Part shown: one piece after another, positions 1 to 10,379 of the stretch
How the letters are laid out: each line of letters starts with the position of its first letter
Numbering within the stretch: the stretch's first letter is position 1
Source: Dermatemys mawii
Lineage: Eukaryota > Chordata > Testudines > Dermatemydidae
NCBI GenBank assembly: GCA_007922305.1
Contig: ML677333.1
Span: forward strand, 12,008,502-12,072,501
Direction of reading: 5' to 3'
DNA: 64,000 nt
Made by a program: the position numbers and the translations under genes
The notes under the pieces: model-generated
The model's input: the letters and a program-made list of their open reading frames with translations, nothing else
Told to the model about the DNA's origin: nothing
Database searches by the model: none

Positions 1-1972
1 GAGAAAGAAATTGAAAGCACGAGGATTTCAAGGACAGAACATTAGTGATCTTTGCCTTTAATGTGATACCTAGCCCTTCTGACACAGTGAGCAAAAAATA
101 GCATTTATCCTTTCATCAACACGTAGCAATAGTAGTGAAGCAGTCTGTGGAAAAGGCTGAAAATAGAGACAGTGCAACTCTTCTGGCTTTCTGAAAGAAC
201 TGAACATTGGTGGTGGATTCCATTAAAAGTTGCATTAAGGTAATTTAATTCCTTTAGACCAGTTCCATTCACAACTCCTCCTTTCTTCCACCCTACAGTT
301 TGTTGAATCAATAGCCATTAGAGTGAATCAGACTGAAAGGTGGGTATATGCATTTGCAAAGCTGACTCACTGCAGTCAGTGCAGACGTCTTCTTAAGGAA
401 AAATAGAGAGTCAGGTCTGGACTCTAAGCAGAGCTGGGCAAGATGTTCATAGCAAAACCAGAACCTGAAAGTATGACCTTCAGGGTTTAAACCGCACACG
501 ATCCAAAAGAGACCAATCCTGTGAATCAAAGACTTGATGCTGCTCCTGTTGAAAACAATGGGAGTTTTGCACTAGCTTCAATGAGAGTAGAAGCAGGCCC
601 CGCAAATGCTTTGTCTCACAGAAATCCAAGTCTATTAATTTGATGGGGGGATTCCAGGTTATAGGAAATATAGGGTAGCTTTTAATTTCTTTCTGCTTAC
701 TGGTTTTTTCTAACCATGCTACTTTGGGGCCCTATATTACATTTGTAGCTTAATCTCTCTCACTGCTGCTTCTGTTTTAATTGCTAAGGAACCCTTCACT
801 CCAACCCCTTAGGCCCAGTGGGACAGCCGGGTCTGAGTGCCGGTGCTTCCCCCAGCCCATTCAGATGAACAAGGAATGTGTGAGAAAGGATGGAGCCCAG
901 AACTGAAGCCCGCAGAACTGTGCAAAGAGTAATCTGCAGGTGGTTGGAGTCAGGGTCAGTAGTAGATTACTTGCCCTGGGAAGCAGGGAAGGACTAGTGA
1001 CTCTAGGAGGTACAGGTATGTACTATCCCTTACACAGGGCTCTTCCTAAGGGCACAGGTAGCCTAAGAAATCGATTAAATAAATTATACTGCCTAAAACT
1101 ACACCTGAGTAAATTTTAATGTTGGGCATTTTATTCCCCAGTTTTCATGGCCAGGAAACAAGTCTCTGTGCTAGAACTGAGCAAAAATCTTGGACAGCAT
1201 GAACACATTTCAATATGCTTATTAGCATGTATACACCTGATAAGGAAGTCTTTAAACTGGATATGCACATAGACAGTCACAAAAAGTGAGCTTCAAATTT
1301 TACATTTAATAAAGGTGGTTGAGATTTTTCACTTTAAAAAAAATGATGAGAAAACTGAAACTTTCACAAATGTCTCTTGTTTTCTGACCAGCTCTAATAT
1401 TTAATGGTAATTTTTTCAAAAATTCATTCAGGCAGGAAACAGAAAGAACACCACATGACTTATGCATAGTAACTAACCAAGATGGCATTATTTTGAAGTT
1501 GGAATATTTAATATTGTCAGTACAGTCTTCATAATATAGTCAGAGAGGGAAAATGTTGCACAAAATTTACAAATCTGAAGTAATGTATCTGAGAATTTTG
1601 CAATCTGTTCATAAACTTTTCAGGGACAGAAAATTTAATGAGATTTTGAATTACAATGTTAAGAGCAGGGATCCTAGAAGTCCATTTGACATGGAAAAAT
1701 GTGGCATTTGTGTTTTTACAGAAATCTTTAGTTTTTACATTTTGTGAAAAAATAAAAACATATATTAACTATTAACTAAATTTTACTGAAAGCACTGATG
1801 TCACTTTTTCAATGCAAACAACCACCACCACTTGTGGTTGATTTTTGAATGTGGTTTAAATTTACATAGCTAACCATACTCTAATAAACTGCTTCTGGAA
1901 TAGGGATTCATATTTTAATGTATCTCAAATTTCACTTCACCCTGCAGAGGTAATTAAAGTTATAAAAAGATG
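1..1972. other. Unassigned AT-rich DNA
   Basis: I see no gene, RNA or recognisable transposon here. The open frames (about 60-73 codons, both strands) carry no familiar domain. Mild G+C-richer text lies near 790-900, without a recognisable terminal repeat. Confidence 0.6.
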
Positions 1973-2204
1973 ATGAACACTTTAAAAATCACCCCGAAAG
2001 ACCTAGTCACTGAATTTGGCAAGGACAAATTTCACGTTGATGGTAATGTGCTGTTCAGTATTGTACGCAGCAAGGTTGTAGATTACATTATAAGGCAGAC
2101 AATTGTAGAACACCTGGAAAGCGTTAAACAAACTGAATGAAAAGAAACGAAAACAAGAGGCTGAAACAGCAGGGCCATTGACATCAGTAAAGAATGCATT
2201 GTGA
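1973..2204 (+). pseudogene. CGGBP1-like / hAT-type zinc-finger fragment, broken
   Basis: A 55-codon frame opens at the ATG at 1973 and stops at 2138-2140. A second frame (2142-2204, offset by one base) continues the same similarity. Read together they follow the N-terminal part of CGG-binding protein 1 (CGGBP1), a small nuclear DNA-binding protein whose finger is related to hAT transposases: TPKDLVTEFG, then a DG..LF stretch, then I..HLES, and after the shift KKRKQEAE and PLTS. The two zinc-binding cysteines expected after LF read as Ser and Arg, and a later ligand His reads as Gln, so no finger could form. There is no C-terminal CGGBP1 half. It may be a decayed retrocopy or, more likely, a piece of a hAT element of the lineage that gave rise to CGGBP1. 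Family recognition is from memory of the human protein; the choice between the two origins is open. Confidence 0.55.
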
Positions 2205-2701
2205 CTGGATCATTCAAGCATTTTACAACTGTAAATATATCAATAAAATGTTATGTTCAACTGATACATATATATATTGTAACTAGGGAAAATAAATTTC
2301 AGCCTTCATTTAATGTTTTTTATTGGAGAATTTTGGGTTTTTATCACGGAAAACTAGGATCCTGGTTAGGAGTTATAACTTGCTGAATAGTGTGTTGAGT
2401 TTAATGATAGTTTTGTTTGCATTATTTTAGGGAGGGATTATGAACATATATGAATTTTACAAAATGTTGTAAATAAAATATTCACAAATACTTTTTCTGC
2501 TCTTTGCTTAGTGCTAGTTATAAATTATAAACCTACCTCTAATGTTTACATTTTAGTTTTAAATCTTCATGATGGAAGGTAGGATTCAGCATTTTGTGAT
2601 AAGTAGCATTTTTTTTCCTACTAAAAGCTCCTCAAACAACAGTAAAAGCTGTATGTGATGCAGAATACATGGCTAGAAAGTACCAAAGCTTGAGTTTAAT
2701 A
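2205..2701. other. Unassigned AT-rich DNA
   Basis: Very AT-rich sequence with several AATAAA strings but no gene or transposon that I recognise. One 61-codon frame on the plus strand shows no family signature. Confidence 0.5.
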
Positions 2702-2735
2702 ATCGCTTCTCGGCCTTTTGGCTAAGATCATGTGT
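2702..2735 (+). pseudogene. U2 snRNA 5'-end fragment
   Basis: The bases starting ATCGCTTCTCGGCCTTTTGG match the first 34 nt of vertebrate U2 spliceosomal RNA with one difference (ATCATG for ATCAAG). Similarity stops before the branch-site-binding region and the Sm site, so it cannot act as U2. It is probably a truncated retroposed snRNA or a template-switch relic. No upstream PSE is seen. Downstream text (AAGGCCGGAGA, 2739-2749) is nearly complementary to the U2 start, so a short hairpin is possible. Confidence 0.85.
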
Positions 2736-4142
2736 CTCAAGGCCGGAGAAATAGCTGATAAAATGGAAATAAAAATTGATGGGAGACAATGCTATTTTAA
2801 ATGAAGTTACCAATGATAATGAGAAATTACATGGAAAAAACTCATATTAGGAAATGCCAGGTTACTAAGTGTTCCTGGAAACACTATGACAATTTGTTTT
2901 TCCCTGCATTGTTATCTTATGTATGTGAAGAGGGAGACCTGCTTGAAGCATGAGGTGTCATGTTCTTTGAAGCATCAGTCAGCTAACGCCCTGTACTTGT
3001 GCGAAATGCAACAGAATGCAACCTAACATGTTTTAAACTTAGCACAGAAATCAGAGTTAATGTTTATGTTTCAGGAATTGTGGGTCCAGTTACCCCTGCT
3101 TTGGGACTGAGGACTGAATGAGAGACTACTTCCCTGATCAATTGCCCCGCCTCCTTCACATGCTAGGACTAGCTCACAGATATGCAGATTCTCTCTAGAG
3201 TCACAGGAGGCCCCAGCTCTCTGCATATGGGCCTGATGGCTTGATGCTTTTTCTGGGACTCTGGCAGGCCCCAGCCCTCTCCTCCCCAGGTATAGCATGG
3301 CTCCAATGGATCATATTAACAGGACTTCCAGTGGCTACCCAAGGGCTCTTTCCCTTTAAGAATCAACCCAGTACTGAAGTGGGGTTGTAGAAAGCTACTA
3401 AAACAGGGTACTATCCTGAACTCTGCATGACCAATGTGGGAGGATGATGTGTTTTTTGCCCTTAGCCTGCCCTGCTATTTTTGAAAACATAGGTGAATGC
3501 CTTCCTTAGTTGACTTATTTATTTCGTATCCCAAAACCATGCCAGTGTCCTAAAAGCATGGAATTCAGAAACAACAAATGGGAGGGTGTAAAGAGCCATA
3601 CCATATAGATTCTCCATTTTGTACACATTGGATACATCAAGGTTCTGATTCTGCAAGAACATGAATGGCCCCACTGGCTTCTCGAATGCTTACTGTTAGA
3701 TTGAACTAATATAATTTAATGCTTATGTGTTTAAAGTTGAGCATATACATAATTCTCTGTAGAATCAGGGTCCAAGATAGATGAAGAAAGGTTCAAAAGG
3801 ACAGGGCCATGCAAAAAGTATTATGCAAGTGGTGAAAAATGTTTTTGATGATTTTTGTGATTGTTTTATTCTATTTTCTTATGAATTTTCCCAAGCAAAT
3901 TGTTTTCCTTGCAAATAAGAGAAGAATTTAGGGGGCTTCCAGGTGGAATTTTGTGTATTTTTGCCATGTATATGTGTATGCAAGTGAAGGAGTATTTGAA
4001 CAGAATTTGGCAAAATATTGCAGTTGTCCAAATATGCAGGTTCTGGTGACAATGCACATGCAAATTTGTTTTCACATGAAAATACTTGCAAATGTTGGCA
4101 ACTGATTGGTTTGCACATTTCCAGATTTCCAAGATTACATCA
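2736..4142. other. Unassigned DNA
   Basis: No gene or repeat family recognised. The stretch 3070-3310 is G+C-richer and carries a 75-codon minus-strand frame without domain similarity. The overlapping minus-strand frames of 79-88 codons near 3866-4132 look like chance. Confidence 0.5.
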
Positions 4143-4254
4143 GGCCTGATTCTTTACTCATTGCACTACTTTTACTCTGATGTATTTCCAGTGATTTCAT
4201 TGGAGTTACTTCCTCTTTACACCCTTCTACTATAAATGAGAGGAGAATTGGGCT
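4143..4254. mobile_element. Short palindromic MITE (GGCCTGATTC...GAATTGGGC)
   Basis: The ends are inverted relatives of each other (GGCCTGATTCT and AGGAGAATTGGGC). The middle carries 'ttcattggagttac', the core I associate with the abundant reptile MITE whose core is 'gtgtaaatcag/ccattgaagtcaatgg'. It is non-coding and old. Confidence 0.6.
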
Positions 4255-4490
4255 CATCTTGTATAAAGTTTGTCTATTTGATAACAATAAGTGCCATTCA
4301 TTCAAATCGAAATACTAATATGAATTGTATTGTAAATATAATCAAATTAAAAACTGGTTATTGGGCCAAGATCATCCTATTGCAACTCTGCCGACTCAAA
4401 TGTAGTTGTACCACTGTGAGTTTGACCTACTAAGACCTGATTCTCTTCTCAGCTTCAGTAATATAAACCAGAAGTAATTCCAGACATTAA

Positions 4491-4766
4491 GGGCTGGTCT
4501 TCACTAGAGCCGGAAGAGATCGATCTTATGGCGATCGATTTATTGCATCTCGTCAAGACGCGATAAATCGACTGCCAGCGGCACCCCCGTCGACTCCGTA
4601 ACTCCAGCTCGCCAAAAGGCGCAAGCTGGAGTCGACGGGGGAGCACGCCGCTGCCGTGAGGACGGCAGGTAAGTCGGCTGTAGATACGCCGATTTCAGCT
4701 ACGTTATTAACGTAGCTGAAATCGGCGTATCTACAGTTGATCCCCCGCGCTAGTGAAGACCAGCCC
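4491..4766. mobile_element. Harbinger-type MITE with TAA target duplication
   Basis: Long terminal inverted repeats (GGGCTGGTCTTCACTAG at both ends) are flanked by TAA at 4488-4490 and 4767-4769. A 3-bp T-A rich duplication is the PIF/Harbinger hallmark. The interior is CpG-rich with paired 'cgatcgat...gcgataaatcga' and 'gtcgactcc...ggagtcgac' arms. It has no coding capacity and would depend on a transposase in trans. A decayed relative lies at 18905-19107. Confidence 0.85.
4678..4736. repeat. Perfect 59-nt palindrome inside the Harbinger MITE
   Basis: Two 29-nt arms with no mismatch are separated by a single base. The left arm begins CTGTAGATACGCCGATTTCA and the right arm is its exact reverse complement. 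A long perfect hairpin suggests either a young copy or ongoing arm-to-arm correction. Confidence 0.95.
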
Positions 4767-4816
4767 TAAGTTACCATTGTAAAAGTGGTGTAAGTGTTAA
4801 GAGACTCAGAGGTGTT

Positions 4817-4889
4817 GGGCCAGGACCTCAGCTGGTGTAAATCATTGAAGTCAATTGATTTTTGATTTCTACTGGCTGAAGATCTAACC
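4817..4889. mobile_element. Shortened palindromic MITE
   Basis: It begins GGGCCAGGACCTCAGCTGGTGTAAATC and ends GCTGAAGATCTAACC, inverted versions of the same end. The centre has 'attgaagtcaattg'. It seems to have lost part of the usual core. Confidence 0.55.
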
Positions 4890-7554
4890 TACTATGTTTA
4901 ACTTTTATACTGCACTGAAATCTGTTAGTGTTTCAATTCCTTTCCCATAAAGAACGGGTTGTACTATCTGCAAGCAGACCAAGCACAGAGGCCCTCTTTC
5001 TATGTCTTCTCCCACTCATACATAAGCTGCTGCTACTGTTTCAATCATCTGTCCTTTCAACTAAATGACAAACCACTCTATTCTGCAATCAGCAGGCAGC
5101 CTACACATATGCTGGATTATTTGCTTTACATAGACCCAACATGCCACCTCCACAATTACAGAAGCTTGTTTCAGTGATGAAAGTGGGAAAGAACTGCAGT
5201 GCACACGGCTCAAGTTCCAAAGCATCAATATTTCAATGATTGATGTCAATTCACCATTAAGAAGAGATTTCATTTCTCTTTCCTGTGATATACATTTGAT
5301 TCCAGGAATACCTTAGGAGAAGGTTAATAAACTACAGTAATCATAAAAGTTGTGCCTCCCCCTTCCATCTTCGGTGCTTTTGATAATCTCCTGCCTGCCT
5401 TTTGGGGCTCCTAAAGAACTGACCCACCGGCCTAAAGCTGGTATACATAGGATTTAGAATTTCTGGAGATCTTAATTTGTATCACTGAGTTCAGTTCCTC
5501 TTCTAAAAAATTAAGAGTGGAACTATTCGTATACCTCCACAGTAAGCTAATTGGACTTCATACTCAGGAAAACACTGATTCACAGACTGATATAGTTTTA
5601 ATATGCTTTTGGTAGATAAACTTCATAAACAACCCCATGTATCCCAACCTCAGGGCGATGAGTCATAAGTGCCTGGAGGAGTGAAATGATTTCAGAGAAG
5701 AGCATATTTTAGCTGAAGGAGGAAATAGCTTTCATTATCATTAGATTGGCAGAATACTCAATACTAATAGCTAGATCAAAGATTTTTCCTGAGCCACATG
5801 TCAGAAAACCAAAAGGACTCTTCCTCTAGTGAAGTCTTTACATCAATGGAAAAGAAGATAGTCCTTCAATTAATGGATCATGTAATGTTGATAGAAAATA
5901 ATAGATGGACAAACAGAGAATTGTCAGCAAAAGAAAACCCACTAAGTATATTCATTTTAGAGGGATTTTTTTTTAACATGCTGCTTGGAACACAAACACA
6001 AATGAATCAAATTAAAGGTAAATGAAGCTATATCTTGAGAAGATTACAGATATAGTACAGATTGTTTTACTGCAAAATAATTTATTATCTTGAAATAGAA
6101 AATCAAGGGCAATAATATTTTTAAACTACACTGCTTGTAAGCTATTGAAATAATTACCTGGGGACTGCATAGTATTCATAACTACTGTTAAACTACTACC
6201 CTTGTAGGTAGTCTCCACCCAGAGGTTAAACACTGAATAGCCCATAAGAGACTGATCTCGCCTCATTTTAGAGATGATAATAATGAGCCAAATTCTGTGC
6301 TCTAATACGGCTCCTTTGTACTAGTCAGCCAGCACAAAAGAACTAGAATGTGGCCTGACCAACTTGGATTGCCCCCGTTGAGGGATTCCTTGAGTATTAA
6401 CATGAGGCTGAAATCTGGTATTCTACTGCTTCTTCCAAGAAGAAATTTCCCCCTCCCCCTCAGAATAGTTTGAAGCTTTCACAGCTTCAAAGCTCAGGAG
6501 GAATATGGAGTCTCTCGCATCTTGTGTGGAATAAGAATATATGCAGAATGGGATTTTGAAAAGTTTTGAGCATTGGGTCTAACTGTACTCCCTCATTGAG
6601 GCCAAAGATAAAACTCATTAGCAGCAATGAGAGAAGAGTTAGGGCAACACTCAGCAGGTTTGAAAATTCCACCGTAAAATAAATTAGTAGCATGGTGGAC
6701 ATAGTGCTTTAAGAAGGGAGCATATATTGGCTCATGTAAACTAAAAGGAAGGTGGCTCCTCTCATTATACAGTCCAAATTCATCTGCAAAAAATGACATC
6801 ATAAATATAAACATGGAACGGATATCCTTTTTATATGAGAGCTACCATGGATGTACAATATAGCCCTAAATCAGTAACAGACAGACTGGGGCCACCCTCA
6901 CTCACCCGGAGTAGAGCCTCACTTCTGAAATATTTCTATTTATTTCAGTTAGACTAGTTGAGGGCTGCTCAACATGATTAAGGGTTGGCTTTGTCTGCCT
7001 CTAAAGAAGAATAACCTTGTTCTGCTTTTGATTGCTTTAAACAAGAGTATTAAAATATCATATTTTCCAGTACATGTTTATATTCATGCTGTTTTATAAA
7101 TGAAAGCATTTTGAAATGCCAACATTTTCCTTGCATGGCATACAAAAGTATATTTCACAATATGTTTAATTTTCTTAACAGTTTAGTTTAAGTCATCTGA
7201 AATTTCAAGTGAAGCCCATTTACAGTCACTGCACAACCCAGTGCATCATATGCCCCACATAAGTGGAAGATTTTCAAGTCTTTGATTTGCTGGGTAGCTA
7301 CTAGTGAAATGAATCAATAGCTACTAATAACATTTACTGCAGCAGAAAGAATATGAGTCAAGCGGCTTTTAGTTTGAGTAGATCTGATTGTTTTCTCTAT
7401 CGCTCTCCACCTTCCATTCAGTGTCTGAAAGCCAACAAGGTTTAGTTGCTCTGTGAATATCCAGTCTTAATAAGTACAGCTGCATATGTAATGTTTATTG
7501 AATGCTGTCAACATGATTGGAGTTTTAGAAAACACAGACTGTAAATAGTCCTGT
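4890..7554. other. Unassigned DNA
   Basis: No gene or clear transposon. The text near 6290-6360 (gagccaaattctgtgctc...) may be a heavily decayed MITE. Frames of 63-75 codons in this stretch have no recognisable domain. Confidence 0.5.
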
Positions 7555-7655
7555 GCTCAGTTCTCATTTTCAGCTTTGTCACAGGCTTCCTCTTGTCTCA
7601 GTGTACCTACCTTTAAAATGAGGATAAATAATTTTTATTTACCCTGAATGCAGTG
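7555..7655 (+). mobile_element. MIR/CORE-SINE fragment
   Basis: The order 'agctttgtcacaggcttcct', 'tgtctcagtgtacctacc', 'tttaaaatgaggataa' and 'tatttacc' follows the MIR core and its downstream part on the plus strand. Only the middle of the SINE remains. Confidence 0.55.
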
Positions 7656-8063
7656 TTCTTGCTGGGGACCATAAAAGTGTCCAGCCAAGTTGCCACAGAA
7701 CTGGTCCCTCTCATTCTGCCCAGGAATTTAAACACACTGGTCTGATTCAGCTCTTCTCAGGATATGTCCAGTTCAGTCCCCTTTGTTCTGTCTGGATGAC
7801 CCAGGTCTGGTAACTCTCCTCTCAGGATAGCTCATGTCTCATCCAGCCTCTGCTTCCTGGAGAATCTGTCTGGCCTAATACTATTGAGGGCTGCTCCAGT
7901 CAGATCTTGCTTCTCTTCTCGAAGCAACAACAGAATGGCCCCAAATCCCCATCCTTGAAAGATAGATTGAGTCTTCTCTAGGTTTTCTCTCCTAGGCATC
8001 CCTCTTGTAATCTCACTGCTCATAGAACAGCTGCAATTCTTTGCTCAGGTTGCTACTACAATG
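7656..8063. other. Unassigned, moderately pyrimidine-rich DNA
   Basis: Rich in CT runs (ctcttctcagg, ctcctctcagg). No family recognised and no convincing frame. Confidence 0.45.
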
Positions 8064-8181
8064 TATGGTGACTAGATGTCCTGATTTTATATGGACAGTC
8101 CCCATATTCAGGACTTTGTTTCATATAGGCATCTTTTACCTTCCACTCCCTGTCCCAATTTTTCCCTATCTAGTCACCCTA
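8064..8181. mobile_element. hAT MITE, TAGGGTGACC family (118 bp)
   Basis: Terminal repeats TATGGTGACTAGATG and ...CTAGTCACCCTA are flanked by CTACAATG (8056-8063) and CTACAGTG (8182-8189), an 8-bp target duplication with one difference. The interior 'tccccatattcagg...ccctgtcccaatttt' is shared with the copy at 49590-49713 in opposite orientation. Non-coding; mobilisation would need a hAT transposase in trans. Confidence 0.85.
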
Positions 8182-8276
8182 CTACAGTGGCTGATTTGCT
8201 GGTGCATTGGCCAGAGAAGCCAGTATTTGTTTGCCTTACAGCAGAATCTCAATATCTGCCTTCCATTGCTGTATTC

Positions 8277-8561
8277 CAGAGATCGGCAGCCTCTAGCATG
8301 CAGCCCATCAGGGAAATCTGCTGGCAGGCCAGGACAGTTTGTTTACCTGCAGCGTCTATGGGTTCTGTCAATCGCAGCTCCAACTGGCCGCAGTTCACCA
8401 TCCCAGGCCAATGGGGGCTGCAGGAAGGGTGGCTAGCACATCCCTCAGCCTGCGCTGCTTCCCACAGCCCCCATTGACCTGGAAGAGTGAACTGCAGACA
8501 GTGCAGATAATCAAACCATCCCAGCCTGCCAGTGGATTTCCCTGAAGGGCCATGATCCCTG
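8277..8561. mobile_element. hAT MITE (CAGAGATCGGCAGCC family)
   Basis: The ends CAGAGATCGGCAGCC and ...GCCATGATCCCTG are degenerate inverted repeats. They are flanked by CTGTATTC (8269-8276) and TTGTACTC (8562-8569), a 6/8 match expected for an old hAT 8-bp duplication. The interior is a G+C-rich imperfect palindrome containing 'ggccaatgggggctgcagg' and its inverted partner. Overlapping frames of 128-131 codons here are not genes. Confidence 0.75.
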
Positions 8562-8696
8562 TTGTACTCTATAGTAAACCTTCTGGAGTCAGGCTGGTTG
8601 GAGAAAAGATGTAGCCAAATTAAGTGTGCTTCTAAAGTTCTTGATGGGATTTTTTATTTTTCATAAATATATAGATGTGGTCATGAACTGTTTTTG

Positions 8697-8896
8697 ACCA
8701 GTATAACTATATTGATTGGAGGTGGGTTTTTTTAAGTGATATAGTTATACTGGTATACCCCAAACCGTATGATGGACATAGCTACAGTGGTATAAAGATG
8801 CCTTATACCGATAGAGCTTATTTCTCTTCTCATACGGAAATAAGTTGTACTGGATAAACATTTTTAGAGGGGTTGTAGTGATTTAACTATACCAGT
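8697..8896. mobile_element. Palindromic MITE ('ataactatac' family)
   Basis: The left end 'gaccagtataactatattg' is mirrored by 'gatttaactataccag' at the right. Internal 'atagttatactggtatacc' and 'ataccgatagagc' repeat the theme. No coding capacity; the target duplication is not resolved. Confidence 0.5.
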
Positions 8897-10270
8897 ATTT
8901 GAATACAGTATTTGAATAAATTTCTTTTCTCAGGTTTTTGCCTATAAGAGGTGGGAACATATGTTATCACTGAGAGAGAGATCTATTTGCATATGCGTGC
9001 TTTATTGTATTGTGTACATGCATTCTGAGCCATGAAGAAGAGAACATTTTACAAATTTAAAAATAAATGGCAATTCCCCGCCCCCTCTAATAAACACAAA
9101 CTTGTGCTTTCTGTGTTCCAAAAACCTGTACATTCCAGATAAGGCTTCAGTATGAAAACTCAGTGTGTCATAGATGTCGCAGTGCTCCTGCTGTACTTTG
9201 GTGTTTTTGGTTTTTTTTAATTCATGCTACCACTTGCTGTCTTCACCTGGGAGCCTCCTCTGTGTGAACTTGAAAGCTAGTGGACTGCGACGGTGCAACC
9301 ATGCATTTCTTTTCATATGGTCCCTCCATCAGGAAGCAGCAAATTGCAGACTTCAGTGTGTCTGGGTTGATGTATGTTAGTTATTTCTAGAAATCTTTGA
9401 CAAAAAATATGTGTTCCATTGGAGCAGTCTGATTTTGCTTACTCTTTACATGCTCACATGTTCTATTTAAATCTTTTGATCTACCAATATTTTACAGCAT
9501 TCACTATGCACTAGAGCACCTGCTATAATTAAAGTTGTGAAACAATTACCATTTATAACTGTTTTCACTCATTCATAACTTTGAAGTATTCATATTTTGG
9601 AATTAAATTTTCTTTCTCTGATTGCTAATAAATTATGATTTTTTCAAAGTTTGAGAATAAAAGAGTAGCTAGTTTTGAGTAAAAGAAAAGAAAAGGCACT
9701 TATCCCCGTTATAACCACATTCTGTGACCATGGTTTAATGAAAATGAAAGAGGTTTGGAAAAAAATGGGGGTTTTTGTGTATAGCATAGATATACTCCGT
9801 GAAGAATACGTATTTGCCTATGTTACACATACAAACCCAAAACTGAGTTTGATTTAACAAAGTTATGAGCATTTGAAAATGTGCAGTAATGAGCATACAG
9901 AGAAAGACACTTCATTTGGGGCGAGTCCCTTGAAATCAGTAGAAATCTTTCTGTTGATTTCATTGAGTTTTGGAATAGGTCCAGTGTTATACAGAGCTTC
10001 CTTCAGGAGACATCCATGGCTGTGAGCAGCTCAGGAAGTGGGTGGTTTTAGAAACAGATTACAAGGCAAAAGATCAGCAAAGTTTCAGGTTCAGATACAG
10101 ATCTCATAAATTAAACATAATTGATTCAGTCCCGTTTCACACTAAACTCACTAATTTTGCATAGTTTCGAAGATACACATCAAAAATTTTCTCAAAACTG
10201 GTTTCTGCTTCCCTTCAATGGCTTCCAAATGTTAGTGAAGATTTCTGGAAGTTTCATTTGAGTACATAAA
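8897..10270. other. Unassigned AT-rich DNA
   Basis: No gene recognised. 9390-9660 is AT-rich, non-repetitive text with AATTA-type motifs and could be conserved non-coding DNA. The piece near 9917-9985 (gagtcccttgaaatcag...attgagttttgg) resembles a decayed MITE core. Confidence 0.45.
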
Positions 10271-10379
10271 GCCAGATTCTAATCTCAAGTACACAAGAAT
10301 AAATCAGAAGTTACTCATCTAAAGTCAGTGATGCTACCCGCTATGTATCAGAGATGTAAATGAGATTAGAAAAGGTCCC
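10271..10379. mobile_element. Decayed palindromic MITE
   Basis: It starts GCCAGATTCTAATCTCAAG and ends GAGATTAGAAAAGGTCCC, an inverted pair. The middle has 'aaatcagaagttactc', the core of the family seen at 4143 and 13659. Confidence 0.55.

Larger units (their letters stand above)
4434..4813. mobile_element. Palindromic MITE split by a Harbinger insertion
   Basis: The left half (4434-4490, GACCTGATTCTCTTCTC...) and right half (4770-4813, with GTGGTGTAAGTG) belong to the same family as the copy at 4143. They are separated by the 276-bp element at 4491-4766, flanked by TAA. The host copy must therefore be older than the insertion. Confidence 0.6.

Noticed and set aside
8041..8545. Frames of 128-131 codons
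   Set aside because: They cross two hAT MITEs and the intervening DNA, so they cannot be one gene.
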